A stretch of 50,084 nt of DNA from Bacteroidales bacterium UBA6267 (GCA_002440745.1 DJVB01000025.1:1-50084); one strand, 5' to 3'. Positions 15,845 to 23,753 are shown, numbered from the stretch's first letter. Notes: a model not told the origin generated them from the letters alone. Numbers and translations: made by a program.

Positions 15845-18073
15845 ATGAACAAAGTATCAAAAATTACATGGACAAAAATCGATGAAGCACCTGCATTAGC
15901 TACCTATTCCTTGCTTCCCATCGTTCAAGCTTTTACAAAATCAGCAGGGATAGAAGTGGAAACCCGCGACATTTCCCTTGCAGGACGAATCATCGCCAAT
16001 TTTCCGGAAAATCTGACTGAAGATCAAAAAATCAATGATGAGTTAACATTTATGGGCGAACTTGCCCTTTTACCGGAAGCAAATATCATCAAGCTTCCCA
16101 ATATTTCCGCTTCAATCGGACAGTTGAAAGCCGCAATTTCGGAGCTTCAATCGCAAGGTTATGCTATTCCTGACTATCCTGAGAATCCAACAACCGAGGA
16201 GGAAAAAGAACTGCAAACTCGCTTTGCAAAGATCTTAGGATCAGCAGTTAATCCGGTTTTACGTGAAGGAAACAGTGATCGCCGTGTTGCTCCATCAGTG
16301 AAGAAATTTGCCATGAAAAATCCTCATCGCATGATGAAACCTTGGGAAGCCGGCTCCAAATCGCATGTGGCTACCATGAATCACGGAGATTTTTATGAGA
16401 ATGAGAAATCCGTAACTGTTGAAAAAGCTACTGAGGTACGTATTGAATTTGTGGCTCAGGATGGAAATGTTCAAGTGATGAAAGATAAAATAAAACTCCT
16501 TGACGGTGAAGTGATTGACGGAACTTTTATGAGCAAAAAAGCCTTGAGAGCATTTATTCAAGAGCAAATCGAAGATGCAAAATCAAGTGGGGTTTTATTT
16601 TCTACGCACTTAAAAGCCACCATGATGAAGGTTTCTGACCCGGTGATGTTTGGCCATTTTGTTTCGGTATTTTTCAAGGATGTTTTTGAAAAACATGCCG
16701 ACACTTTTGCGCAACTGGGTGTAAATCCAAACCTCGGACTCAGCGATCTTTATTTAAAAATAAATACTCTTCCTGCTGAGAAAAAAGCTGAGATTGAAGC
16801 TGATATTCAGGTAGTTTATGATAAACAACCGGATCTTGCAATGGTGGATAGCGATAAAGGAATCACCAATTTCCACAGCTCAAACGACATTATTATCGAT
16901 GCTTCGATGCCTGTTGTGATTCGTGATGGAGGCAGGATGTGGAATACCGCCGGAAAATTACAGGATACCAAGGCCGTGATTCCGGATAGATGCTATTCTA
17001 CTTTTTATCAGGAAGCCATTAGTTTTTGTCAAGAGCATGGTGCATTTGACCCAAGCACAATGGGTAATGTTGCCAATGTAGGCTTGATGGCTCAAAAAGC
17101 TGAGGAATATGGCTCTCACGACAAAACTTTCATCATGAAAAATGGCGGCATTATGCGTATTGTGAATGCTGAGGGTAATGTTTTGATTGAGCATGAAGTG
17201 GAAGAAGGCGACATTTGGCGAGCATGTCAAGTCAAGGATATTCCAATCCGCGACTGGGTAAAACTTGGCGTAAATCGAGCTAAAGCCACCGGAAATCCTG
17301 TTGTTTTCTGGCTTGATAAGGATCGGGGTCACGACCGTCAAATAATTGCCAAAGTGGAGAAATATCTGAAAGACCATGACTTAAATGGCGTTGAATATCA
17401 TATCCTTTCACCGGTTGAGGCAATGAAGTTCACTTTGCCCCGCGTAAAAGCCGGTTTAGACACTATTTCGGTTACCGGAAATGTTTTAAGAGATTATCTC
17501 ACCGACCTCTTCCCGATTTTGGAGTTAGGCACTTCGGCCAAAATGCTTTCGATTGTTCCTCTGCTCAATGGTGGCGGACTATTCGAAACAGGCGCCGGCG
17601 GATCTGCTCCCAAACATGTGCAGCAATTCTTAGCCGAAGGGCACCTCCGTTGGGATTCTTTGGGAGAGTTTTTGGCTTTAACAGTTTCTTTGGAGCATCT
17701 GGCAGCCAACTTCAACAATAAAAGAGCAAAACTCTTGGCCGACACCCTCGATGCTGCGGTTAGCATTCATCTTGAAAACCGCCGTGAGCCTTCGCGCAAA
17801 GCCGGAGAGTTGGACAATCGCGGGTCGCATTTTTACCTTGCTGCGTATTGGGCTCAAACCTTAGCAGACCAAAACGAAGATGCAGAATTGAAAGCCAAAT
17901 TTGCTCCAATTGCAAAGCAACTGATTGATAATGAAGCTAAAATACTAGCCGAAATTGCAGCCGTTGAAGGCAAGCCAACCGACATTGGTGGCTATTACCA
18001 TCCGAATGATGAGCTGGCCTTCGCAGCCCTGCGGCCATCAGCTACTTTCAATGCGATTGTGGATTCGATTTAA
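15845..18073 (+). CDS. icd: NADP-dependent isocitrate dehydrogenase, monomeric type
   Basis: A 742-residue monomeric IDH (about 740 residues is normal), converting isocitrate to 2-oxoglutarate with NADP. Recognisable blocks are TKIDEAPALATYSLLPIVQAF at the start, NLPNISASIGQLKAAI-like KLPNISAS, the NSDRRVAPSVK region, HSSNDIIIDASMPVVIR, FWLDKDRGHD, GGGLFETGAGGSAPKHV and the C-terminal LRPSATFNAIVDSI. No membrane or signal sequence. It lies 12 bp past the aconitase terminator. Its last 49 bp are repeated at 19555-19603, beyond a DUF4143 ATPase gene, which suggests that the 3' end has served as an integration site. Confidence 0.96.
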   Translation: MNKVSKITWTKIDEAPALATYSLLPIVQAFTKSAGIEVETRDISLAGRIIANFPENLTEDQKINDELTFMGELALLPEANIIKLPNISASIGQLKAAISELQSQGYAIPDYPENPTTEEEKELQTRFAKILGSAVNPVLREGNSDRRVAPSVKKFAMKNPHRMMKPWEAGSKSHVATMNHGDFYENEKSVTVEKATEVRIEFVAQDGNVQVMKDKIKLLDGEVIDGTFMSKKALRAFIQEQIEDAKSSGVLFSTHLKATMMKVSDPVMFGHFVSVFFKDVFEKHADTFAQLGVNPNLGLSDLYLKINTLPAEKKAEIEADIQVVYDKQPDLAMVDSDKGITNFHSSNDIIIDASMPVVIRDGGRMWNTAGKLQDTKAVIPDRCYSTFYQEAISFCQEHGAFDPSTMGNVANVGLMAQKAEEYGSHDKTFIMKNGGIMRIVNAEGNVLIEHEVEEGDIWRACQVKDIPIRDWVKLGVNRAKATGNPVVFWLDKDRGHDRQIIAKVEKYLKDHDLNGVEYHILSPVEAMKFTLPRVKAGLDTISVTGNVLRDYLTDLFPILELGTSAKMLSIVPLLNGGGLFETGAGGSAPKHVQQFLAEGHLRWDSLGEFLALTVSLEHLAANFNNKRAKLLADTLDAAVSIHLENRREPSRKAGELDNRGSHFYLAAYWAQTLADQNEDAELKAKFAPIAKQLIDNEAKILAEIAAVEGKPTDIGGYYHPNDELAFAALRPSATFNAIVDSI
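18021..18069 (+). repeat. icd 3'-end direct repeat, copy 1
   Basis: This 49-bp segment, which is the end of the icd coding region, recurs in the same orientation at 19555-19603 with four substitutions. The two copies bracket the DUF4143 ATPase gene, 1534 bp apart, as attL/attR-like repeats would. Confidence 0.85.
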
Positions 18074-18087
18074 AATTTAAACCTCTC

Positions 18088-18127
18088 AAAAACTCCCCCA
18101 ATGGCTTTGGTTAGTGGGGGAGTTTTT
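18088..18127. terminator. Bidirectional terminator between icd and the DUF4143 ATPase gene
   Basis: AAAAACTCCCCC (18088-18099) pairs with GGGGGAGTTTTT (18116-18127). It serves both converging genes and lies inside the segment bounded by the icd repeats. Confidence 0.9.
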
Positions 18128-18148
18128 GTTATGTTTACCTACAACTTA

Positions 18149-19438
18149 CTATATCCAATCGATGCAATACAGTGGAATATTTTCCATCCAAATCTCATTT
18201 TTATAATCGGCCATTGACAATCTATAAGCTGTATTGGGTTTGTATTTTTCATAAAACAATTTAAAGCTTTTAGCTTTCAAATTGAGTTCGGCCTTTACTT
18301 CAATGGGTATAATTTCGCCTTCTTTTTGGAGAACAAAGTCAACTTCAGAAGTGCTTCTTTCATTTGTCCAGTAGGTTATAATGCTATCATTTTTTGCCTG
18401 AAGTTGCTGGGCTACAAACTGTTCAGTCAAAGAACCTTTAAACTGAAGATATAATTCATTCCCCTGTATTAACGATTTACTATCAAGCCCTACCATAGCC
18501 GACAATAATCCAACATCGTTCAAATAGAGTTTGAATGCAGATAAATCTGTAAATGCAGTTAGTGGTAATTCCGGCTTAGTAATTCGATTTATTTTTTGTA
18601 GCAGACCCGCATCAATCAACCACTGAATGGCAAGCTCAAAATCTTTGGCTCGTGCCCCTTCTCTTAGTAATCCATAAATATATTTTTTATTCTCCTTAGC
18701 CAATTGAGCCGGGATGCTTTGCCAAACCATTCTAATTCTGGGCACTATTTCATGGGGTGCATGTTTTGAGAAATCTGATTCATAGGATAAAATGATCCTT
18801 TTTTGGATTTTTCTAACTTCATCAAAGTCTTTGTTTTTAATAAATGAAGAAACCACTTCAGGCATGCCCCCGACATAAAAATAAGTGCGCAAATAATTTA
18901 ACAATTTCTCTTTGAATATTTTAATTGTTTTCCAATCCTTGTTTTTAATAGCCTTACAAAGCTTTTCTTCACCCGAAGCAAACAAATACTCCTCAAATGA
19001 GAGTGGTTGTAAATCTAAAAAGTCAACCTTCCCAACGGGAAAAGAATTATTAAAGGGCATAGTAATGCCTAATAAGGAGCCTGCCGCGATTATAAATAAC
19101 TCTGGAGTTTTCTCACAAAAATACTTTAGTGAAGTAATTGCTCTGTTGGCGGTTTGTATTTCATCAAAAATTATTAAAGTATCTGGTGCTGTTATTGAAA
19201 TCCCTGAATGAATTTCGAGTACTGTAAGAATGCGATTTATATCAAAATCCGAATCAAATAAAGATTGTAAAGAAGGAGTATCTTCAAAATTGATATATAA
19301 AAACTTTTTAAAGCTGGTTTTTCCGAACTCTTTCATCAACCAGGTCTTACCAACTTGCCTTGCCCCGCGAATGATCAATGGCTTTCTTGAATCGCTTGAT
19401 TTCCAAATATTTAATGCTTCTAATTTATTTCTATACAT
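18149..19438 (-). CDS. AAA family ATPase with C-terminal DUF4143 domain
   Basis: A 429-residue protein of the AAA_14/DUF4143 family, widespread and multicopy in Bacteroidota, function unsettled. Walker A is GARQVGKT (residues 25-32) and Walker B LIIFDEIQ (near residue 90). The C-terminal DUF4143 region contains STSEVDFVLQKEGEIIPIEVKAE, which has the E..VDFV...IPIEVK spacing of a PD-(D/E)XK nuclease-like core. It is transcribed towards icd and has a TATTTTTG promoter overlapped by a 26-bp palindrome. It lies between two copies of the icd 3' end, marking it as a recent arrival. No integrase or transposase is seen in the segment. Confidence 0.9.
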   Translation of the reverse strand: MYRNKLEALNIWKSSDSRKPLIIRGARQVGKTWLMKEFGKTSFKKFLYINFEDTPSLQSLFDSDFDINRILTVLEIHSGISITAPDTLIIFDEIQTANRAITSLKYFCEKTPELFIIAAGSLLGITMPFNNSFPVGKVDFLDLQPLSFEEYLFASGEEKLCKAIKNKDWKTIKIFKEKLLNYLRTYFYVGGMPEVVSSFIKNKDFDEVRKIQKRIILSYESDFSKHAPHEIVPRIRMVWQSIPAQLAKENKKYIYGLLREGARAKDFELAIQWLIDAGLLQKINRITKPELPLTAFTDLSAFKLYLNDVGLLSAMVGLDSKSLIQGNELYLQFKGSLTEQFVAQQLQAKNDSIITYWTNERSTSEVDFVLQKEGEIIPIEVKAELNLKAKSFKLFYEKYKPNTAYRLSMADYKNEIWMENIPLYCIDWI

Positions 19439-19461
19439 AATTTATCACGTATTTAATGTTG

Positions 19462-19493
19462 CAAAAATACATTTTTTACACGTAAAAAATGTA
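19462..19493 (-). promoter_or_regulatory. Promoter with 26-bp palindromic operator for the DUF4143 ATPase gene
   Basis: The reverse strand carries the -7 box TATTTTTG (19469-19462). Overlapping its upstream edge is a near-perfect palindrome at 19468-19493: TACATTTTTTAC, a 2-bp centre, then GTAAAAAATGTA. A further TACATTTTT half-site lies on the + strand near 19501. A dimeric repressor bound here would block the promoter. Confidence 0.65.
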
Positions 19494-19554
19494 GTTAGAA
19501 TACATTTTTATCAAGATAAATTAGTTAATTGAATTTCTTCAGAAATAATAATTC

Positions 19555-19603
19555 TCGCAGCCCTGTGGCCATCGGCTACTTTCAATGCGTTTGTGGATTT
19601 GAT
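19555..19603 (+). repeat. icd 3'-end direct repeat, copy 2
   Basis: 45 of 49 positions match 18021-18069. The reading frame remains open across it (ALWPSATFNAFVDL) and runs a little further, but nothing upstream resembles icd, so only the terminal part of the gene was duplicated. Confidence 0.85.
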
Positions 19604-19641
19604 AAAAACATTGTTGAAATCTTAATGCTTTGAAGGAGATT

Positions 19642-19682
19642 AACCATGCAAATTTTAAATGAAAATTTGAATTTACATGGTT
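19642..19682. repeat. Two-part inverted repeat downstream of the icd duplication
   Basis: AACCATG (19642-19648) pairs with CATGGTT (19676-19682), and inside it CAAATTTT (19649-19656) pairs with AAAATTTG (19662-19669). The whole forms a long hairpin 40 bp past the icd repeat. A 20-codon ORF (19646-19708) with an AAGGAG seven bases upstream overlaps it, but its coding status is doubtful. Confidence 0.45.
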
Positions 19683-19723
19683 TAATTGGAAAATCATTAT
19701 CAAAATGAAAGCCGGACCATATT

Positions 19724-20341
19724 TTATTTAAAATATTTAATTTGCGTATTTTCCTCGTTTTTAAAATCATACACCTCAATAACTTCCAAAATTTCAGACC
19801 TCTGTGCAAAGGCTTCAAAACCATAATAGGTGGGGCGATAAATGGCTAAGATTTGATCGCATTCATTTATCAAATCGCCTAAATAATTAAAATGTTTAAT
19901 GGAGGGTATGCCTTTTTGAGAATTATATTTTGTGGTATCAATATTTACTGTGAAAATGATGCTTACATTCAAAGTATCAACAAAAAATCTTAACCCTTCT
20001 AAAGTGTCACCAATCTGGCAATTATAATCCATGGAATATGAATGAAGGTCGTCAATAAATATCGTGCTTATTCCTTTGTTTTGTACTTCGTGATAAATTT
20101 GTCTGAAGGACAGATAGCTTTCAGAAGCAATTTGTGTTTTGAAAATGAGATTTGGATTATTCTGTCCTGCAATTTCTTCGGTTATCTTTAAAAGCATATC
20201 TCTGTAGGTTTGATAACTGATAAATAGAACCTTTTCCTTCATAGCTAAAGTGTTAGCTAATCTTATTGAAAACCAGGTCTTTCCCTCGCCTTCATTGCCT
20301 CCAATGGCAATTAAACCTTGTCCGATTTTTATTTTTTCCAT
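19724..20341 (-). CDS. DnaB-like RecA-fold ATPase
   Basis: A 205-residue single-domain P-loop ATPase. Walker A is GNEGEGKT (residues 15-22) and the Walker B-like strand ends TIFIDDLHSY. The C-terminal part LGDLINECDQILAIYRPTYYG is laid out like the end of the replicative helicase DnaB motor domain, where a SDLRESG...ADxVxFIYR segment occupies this position. It lacks the DnaB N-terminal and linker domains and is half its length, so it is not a replicative helicase. Orphan domains of this kind occur in phages and mobile elements. It has its own TATCTTTG promoter and lies in the accessory stretch between icd and tRNA-Asn. Function unknown. Confidence 0.75.
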   Translation of the reverse strand: MEKIKIGQGLIAIGGNEGEGKTWFSIRLANTLAMKEKVLFISYQTYRDMLLKITEEIAGQNNPNLIFKTQIASESYLSFRQIYHEVQNKGISTIFIDDLHSYSMDYNCQIGDTLEGLRFFVDTLNVSIIFTVNIDTTKYNSQKGIPSIKHFNYLGDLINECDQILAIYRPTYYGFEAFAQRSEILEVIEVYDFKNEENTQIKYFK

Positions 20342-20363
20342 AAATCCATATTTAAAATTCGGG

Positions 20364-20371
20364 CAAAGATA
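20364..20371 (-). promoter_or_regulatory. -7 promoter box (TATCTTTG) of the DnaB-like gene
   Basis: The reverse strand reads TATCTTTGCCC, matching TAnnTTTG, about 20 bp before the start codon at 20341. Confidence 0.55.
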
Positions 20372-20633
20372 TGTCTATGAAATGAGAAGCCAAAGTTGAA
20401 ACTTGATAAATTTTGAATTAAATCAAAAATCCCAAAACTATTCAATTTAATTCACACATTATCCGTATATTAACAAAAGATGAGTTGGCTCAAACCGGAA
20501 ATAGGTTTTGAGAACGACAGGTTCTGAAGGAATAATAACTTTGGGGCTCTTAAGTATCAAATTTTTGCAGGAAGGCTAAGTAAAGTTATAAACATCCCAA
20601 CATGTTGGTATTTTGATTTTTATTTTCGTTTCT

Positions 20634-20792
20634 TTATCGAACCAAAACTACTTTCCAATCATCAGCTTTACCGGTAAATTTATCGCTCGGAGCATGCTTA
20701 TGAAACTCCATTCGGGATTCAAAATCCGAAGAATAACCGGTATAAAACCGATTCAAAGTTTCACTGTGAAGAATATAAACACAATGGGACAT
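20634..20792 (-). pseudogene. Truncated GIY-YIG family gene
   Basis: A 52-codon reading frame encodes SHCVYILHSETLNRFYTGYSSDF..RMEFH....FTGKADDWKVV and then stops. It is clearly the same family as the gene at 1-179 but ends about 30-40 residues before the usual C-terminus, so the lysine-rich end of the domain is missing. It lies directly downstream of tRNA-Asn on the same strand, with the tRNA terminator between them, exactly as at the first locus. The sequence after the stop shows no convincing continuation in another frame. A short functional variant cannot be excluded. Confidence 0.7.
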
Positions 20793-20807
20793 AGTTTGCG
20801 ATGGATT

Positions 20808-20841
20808 AAAAAAAAAAAAGCCGCAACTTGCGGCTTTTTTT
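20808..20841. terminator. Bidirectional terminator downstream of tRNA-Asn
   Basis: GCCGCAA (20820-20826) pairs with TTGCGGC (20828-20834). A run of twelve A precedes it and a run of T follows, so it terminates in both directions; on the minus strand it ends the tRNA-Asn transcript. Confidence 0.9.
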
Positions 20842-20842
20842 G

Positions 20843-20916
20843 CTCCCCCTCATGGACTTGAACCATGGACCCTCTGATTAACAGTCAGATGCTCTAACCA
20901 ACTGAGCTAAGGAGGA
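20843..20916 (-). tRNA. tRNA-Asn (GTT)
   Basis: The reverse complement folds as a 74-nt tRNA with acceptor TCCTCCT, D-arm TAGCTCAGTTGGTTAGAGC, anticodon stem TCTGA/TCAGA with loop CTGTTAA (anticodon GTT), T-arm GGTTCAAGTCC and discriminator G. The gap 20917-21163 upstream of the atp promoter is AT-rich and shows no gene. Confidence 0.96.
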
Positions 20917-21163
20917 ATTTGTATTAATTTCAGATGAACAAAAAATTAAAACTATTCAAAGAATGCTTTCTTCAAAAGCGGCTGCAAAGATAGATTAATT
21001 TTTTATTTGTCAAAATATTTTTTTTAGAACTTCCATGGATTAAATTAAAGTATTTTTATGCTTAATTATATCGAATTGATTGACTTGCAATTGCTGTGTT
21101 TTTTATCCTGTAAAACTTCTCTCAAAGTGCTAAAATTTGGTTAGAATCATAAAGATTTATTTC

Positions 21164-21183
21164 TACATTTGCAGCCTGTTTAA
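21164..21183 (+). promoter_or_regulatory. Promoter of the atpBEFHAG operon
   Basis: TACATTTG (21164-21171) matches TAnnTTTG. The following sequence gives TTTGCAGCCTGTTTAA (21168-21183), which occurs identically at the acpP promoter (40766-40781). Transcription probably begins near 21177. Confidence 0.65.
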
Positions 21184-21207
21184 ATAACCAATCATTCAGC
21201 TCATAGC

Positions 21208-22299
21208 ATGACTAAACCAGCATCCGGCAAAATCTCGAATATAGTTCTGAGTATTTTAGGTGTTATCTTTTTAATATTTAGCACTTTTCAGGCAAAAGCA
21301 GACGACCATCAAAACGCTCACGCAGAGGAATCTTTCAATCCGGGTGAGATGATATTTGACCACGTACTTGACGCACACGATTGGCATATCCTGACCATCG
21401 GACATAAGCATATTTCGGTGCCTTTGCCAATAATTATCGTGGACAGGTTGGACAGTAAAATCCATATTTTTTCTTCCTCTAAATTGGCTCATGGACATAG
21501 TCATTTGGGGTATAAATTAGGAACTGAAGGTGACCTCAAAGGAAAAATCATTAGAGAATCAAACTCTTCAACAGATGGAATTTTAGATTTCTCCATCACC
21601 AAAACCGTCTTTGCCATATTCTTCAGTGCTATTTTGATGATTATTTTATTCCTGAGCATCGCAAAATCATACCGAACACGGGAAGATAAAGCCCCAAAAG
21701 GTATGCAGTCAGCTCTCGAACCAATCATTCTTTTTGTTCGTGATGATATCGCCAAAGCAGCCATCGGCTCAAAAAAGTATATGAAATATATGCCTTTTCT
21801 GCTCACCATATTTTTCTTTATTGTGATAAATAACCTTCTTGGGCTAATTCCAATTTTCCCCGGAGGGTCGAATGTAAATGGTAATATAGGTGTAACTATG
21901 ATTTTAGCTGTTTTCACTTTTATTATCACTTCGGTGAGCGCAAGTAAAAGCTATTGGACCCACATGATTAATATGCCCGGAGTGCCATGGTGGTTAAAAT
22001 TTCCTCTTCCATTGATGCCTATTGTCGAAATTATGGGGATGTTTACCAAACCTTTTGTGCTTATGGTTCGTTTGTTTGCCAATATTTTGGCCGGTCATAT
22101 TGTGATTCTCGGTTTTATGAGCATGATTTTTATTTTCGGAACTATCAATATGTATCTCGGATATGGCGTGTCGATTATTTCGGTAGCATTTTCGGTTTTC
22201 CTCTTCTTGCTCGAAATATTAGTTGCCTTTATTCAGGCTTATGTATTCACACTTCTTTCGGCTTTGTATTTTGGAATGGCCTTAGAAGAACATCATTAG
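21208..22299 (+). CDS. atpB: F0F1 ATP synthase subunit A
   Basis: A 363-residue subunit a of the proton channel. The N-terminus has a signal-like hydrophobic segment and then a histidine-rich extracytoplasmic region (residues 30-110), the long form usual in Bacteroidota. The C-terminal channel part contains LMVRLFANILAGHIV with the essential arginine, and EILVAFIQAYVFTLLSALYF as the last helix. It is the first gene of atpBEFHAG. The beta and epsilon genes (atpD, atpC) are not in this operon and must be elsewhere. Confidence 0.95.
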   Translation: MTKPASGKISNIVLSILGVIFLIFSTFQAKADDHQNAHAEESFNPGEMIFDHVLDAHDWHILTIGHKHISVPLPIIIVDRLDSKIHIFSSSKLAHGHSHLGYKLGTEGDLKGKIIRESNSSTDGILDFSITKTVFAIFFSAILMIILFLSIAKSYRTREDKAPKGMQSALEPIILFVRDDIAKAAIGSKKYMKYMPFLLTIFFFIVINNLLGLIPIFPGGSNVNGNIGVTMILAVFTFIITSVSASKSYWTHMINMPGVPWWLKFPLPLMPIVEIMGMFTKPFVLMVRLFANILAGHIVILGFMSMIFIFGTINMYLGYGVSIISVAFSVFLFLLEILVAFIQAYVFTLLSALYFGMALEEHH

Positions 22300-22328
22300 A
22301 AACCTTTAATTAATTAAATATATTTACT

Positions 22329-22580
22329 ATGTCAACATTGTCAGTATTATTGGAAATGGGCGAAGGTCTGGCCAAAATGGGTGCCAGTATCGGAGCTAGC
22401 CTTGCCGCTATCGGTGCAGGTATCGGTATTGGTCAGATTGGTGGAAAAGCTGTTGAAGCTATTGCACGTCAGCCCGAAGCCGTTGGTGATATTCGTTCCA
22501 ACATGATTATCGCTGCCGCCCTTATCGAAGGTGTTGCTTTCTTTGGTATTGTTATCAGCCTTTTAGCGTTGGTGCTCTAA
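22329..22580 (+). CDS. atpE: F0F1 ATP synthase subunit C
   Basis: An 83-residue two-helix proteolipid that forms the rotor ring. The loop ARQPEA and the second-helix carboxylate Glu67 (ALIEGVAFFG) are intact. No serine or threonine follows the glutamate, so the sodium-binding signature is absent and proton coupling is expected. A strong hairpin follows it within the operon. Confidence 0.96.
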   Translation: MSTLSVLLEMGEGLAKMGASIGASLAAIGAGIGIGQIGGKAVEAIARQPEAVGDIRSNMIIAAALIEGVAFFGIVISLLALVL

Positions 22581-22596
22581 GAAAGTCCCCGAATTG

Positions 22597-22640
22597 CTTC
22601 CCCGCTTCGACGGTTGGTCGAAGCATGGGGAAGTTTCTTT
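22597..22640 (+). promoter_or_regulatory. Intra-operon hairpin between atpE and atpF
   Basis: CTTCCCCGCTTCGAC (22597-22611) pairs with GTCGAAGC-AT-GGGGAAG (22617-22633) around a 5-nt loop, followed by TTTCTTT. It is a strong stem that could act as a partial terminator or as a 3' stabilising structure for the atpB-atpE message, giving extra c subunit. Confidence 0.75.
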
Positions 22641-22678
22641 AAATCAAATGCGTTTAAATAATTAATAGTGAAATAGTT

Positions 22679-23173
22679 ATGAATTTAGTAACACCAGGTA
22701 TCGGTCTCTTATTTTGGATGACCCTCACTTTTTTGATTCTTCTTTTTGTTCTCGGCAAATTCGCTTGGAAGCCTATCCTTCAATCGCTTAAAGCCCGTGA
22801 AGAAAAAATCTCTAATTCGTTAGCTTTAGCCAAAAGTACTCAAGAAGAAATGAAAAAGCTAAAGGCCGACAACGAAGCCCTGCTGAAAGAAGCTCGTGAA
22901 GAACGGGATCAAATTATACGTAGTGCTCAGAAAATGAAAGAAGTCATCGTTTCCGAAGCTCGGCAAAAGGCTCAAACCGAGGCAGATAAAATCATTGAAT
23001 CAGCTCGCGAAAATATCCAAAACGAAAAGATGGCAGCTATCATCGACCTAAAAAATCAAATGGCTGAACTAAGTATTGAAGTCGCTGAAAAGGTTATTCG
23101 GCGCGAACTTGCTGATTTACCAAGTCAGAAAAAATACTTGGATGAAGAACTCAAAAGCTTAAATTTTAACTAA
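22679..23173 (+). CDS. atpF: F0F1 ATP synthase subunit B
   Basis: A 164-residue subunit b: one N-terminal membrane helix (FWMTLTFLILLFVLGKFAWKPIL) and a long charged coiled-coil stalk. The length and the FxWKPI motif are typical. Its stop TAA overlaps the atpH start (TAATG), indicating translational coupling. Confidence 0.95.
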   Translation: MNLVTPGIGLLFWMTLTFLILLFVLGKFAWKPILQSLKAREEKISNSLALAKSTQEEMKKLKADNEALLKEAREERDQIIRSAQKMKEVIVSEARQKAQTEADKIIESARENIQNEKMAAIIDLKNQMAELSIEVAEKVIRRELADLPSQKKYLDEELKSLNFN

Positions 23174-23730
23174 TGAGCGAACTTAAAATATCAAGAAGAT
23201 ACGCTAAGGCTCTTTTCGTTTTTTCGCAAGAAGAAAAACTCACAGAGCAGATTTTCAACGATATGGCCTTGATGCATCAGGTATTGTCTGAAAATAAAGA
23301 TTTAAAGCGTTTCCTGAAGAGTCCTATCATCAAAACTCATCTTAAATCTGAGGTTCTTAAAGAAATATTCGATAAGAAAATTCAACCTATTACTTTTAGC
23401 TTTATAAAATTGATTTTGACTCAAAGACGTGAGTTTTTACTCGACTTTATTTCCTGTCAATTTATTGAACTTTATAAGGATTCAAAAGGAATTAAGACGG
23501 CGAAGATTAAAACCGCCACAGAGCTCGACAGTGCAATGCAGCAACAAATTGTAAAACTGCTTGAAAAACAAACAAGTGCAAAAGTTGTTCTTGAGATTGA
23601 AGAAAAGCCCGATTTGATTGGTGGATTTATTTTATCGATGGATAATCAACAAATTGACACCTCTGTTCGTAATAAACTTCTTCGGCTAAAAGCTGAATTT
23701 GATGATAATTTGTATGTAAGAAAATTTTAG
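23173..23730 (+). CDS. atpH: F0F1 ATP synthase subunit delta
   Basis: A 185-residue delta subunit (OSCP) connecting the peripheral stalk with the alpha subunits. The N-terminal ISRRYAKALFVFSQEE helix bundle and the C-terminal PDLIGGFILSMDNQQIDTSVRNKLLRLK motif are typical. The start overlaps the end of atpF by one base. Confidence 0.94.
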   Translation: MSELKISRRYAKALFVFSQEEKLTEQIFNDMALMHQVLSENKDLKRFLKSPIIKTHLKSEVLKEIFDKKIQPITFSFIKLILTQRREFLLDFISCQFIELYKDSKGIKTAKIKTATELDSAMQQQIVKLLEKQTSAKVVLEIEEKPDLIGGFILSMDNQQIDTSVRNKLLRLKAEFDDNLYVRKF

Positions 23731-23753
23731 AAATATAATAAATAACTAAGGAT

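Noticed and set aside
19646..19708. A 20-codon ORF with an AAGGAG seven bases upstream
   Set aside because: Shine-Dalgarno sites are rarely used in this phylum and the sequence is explained by a hairpin; coding status cannot be supported.
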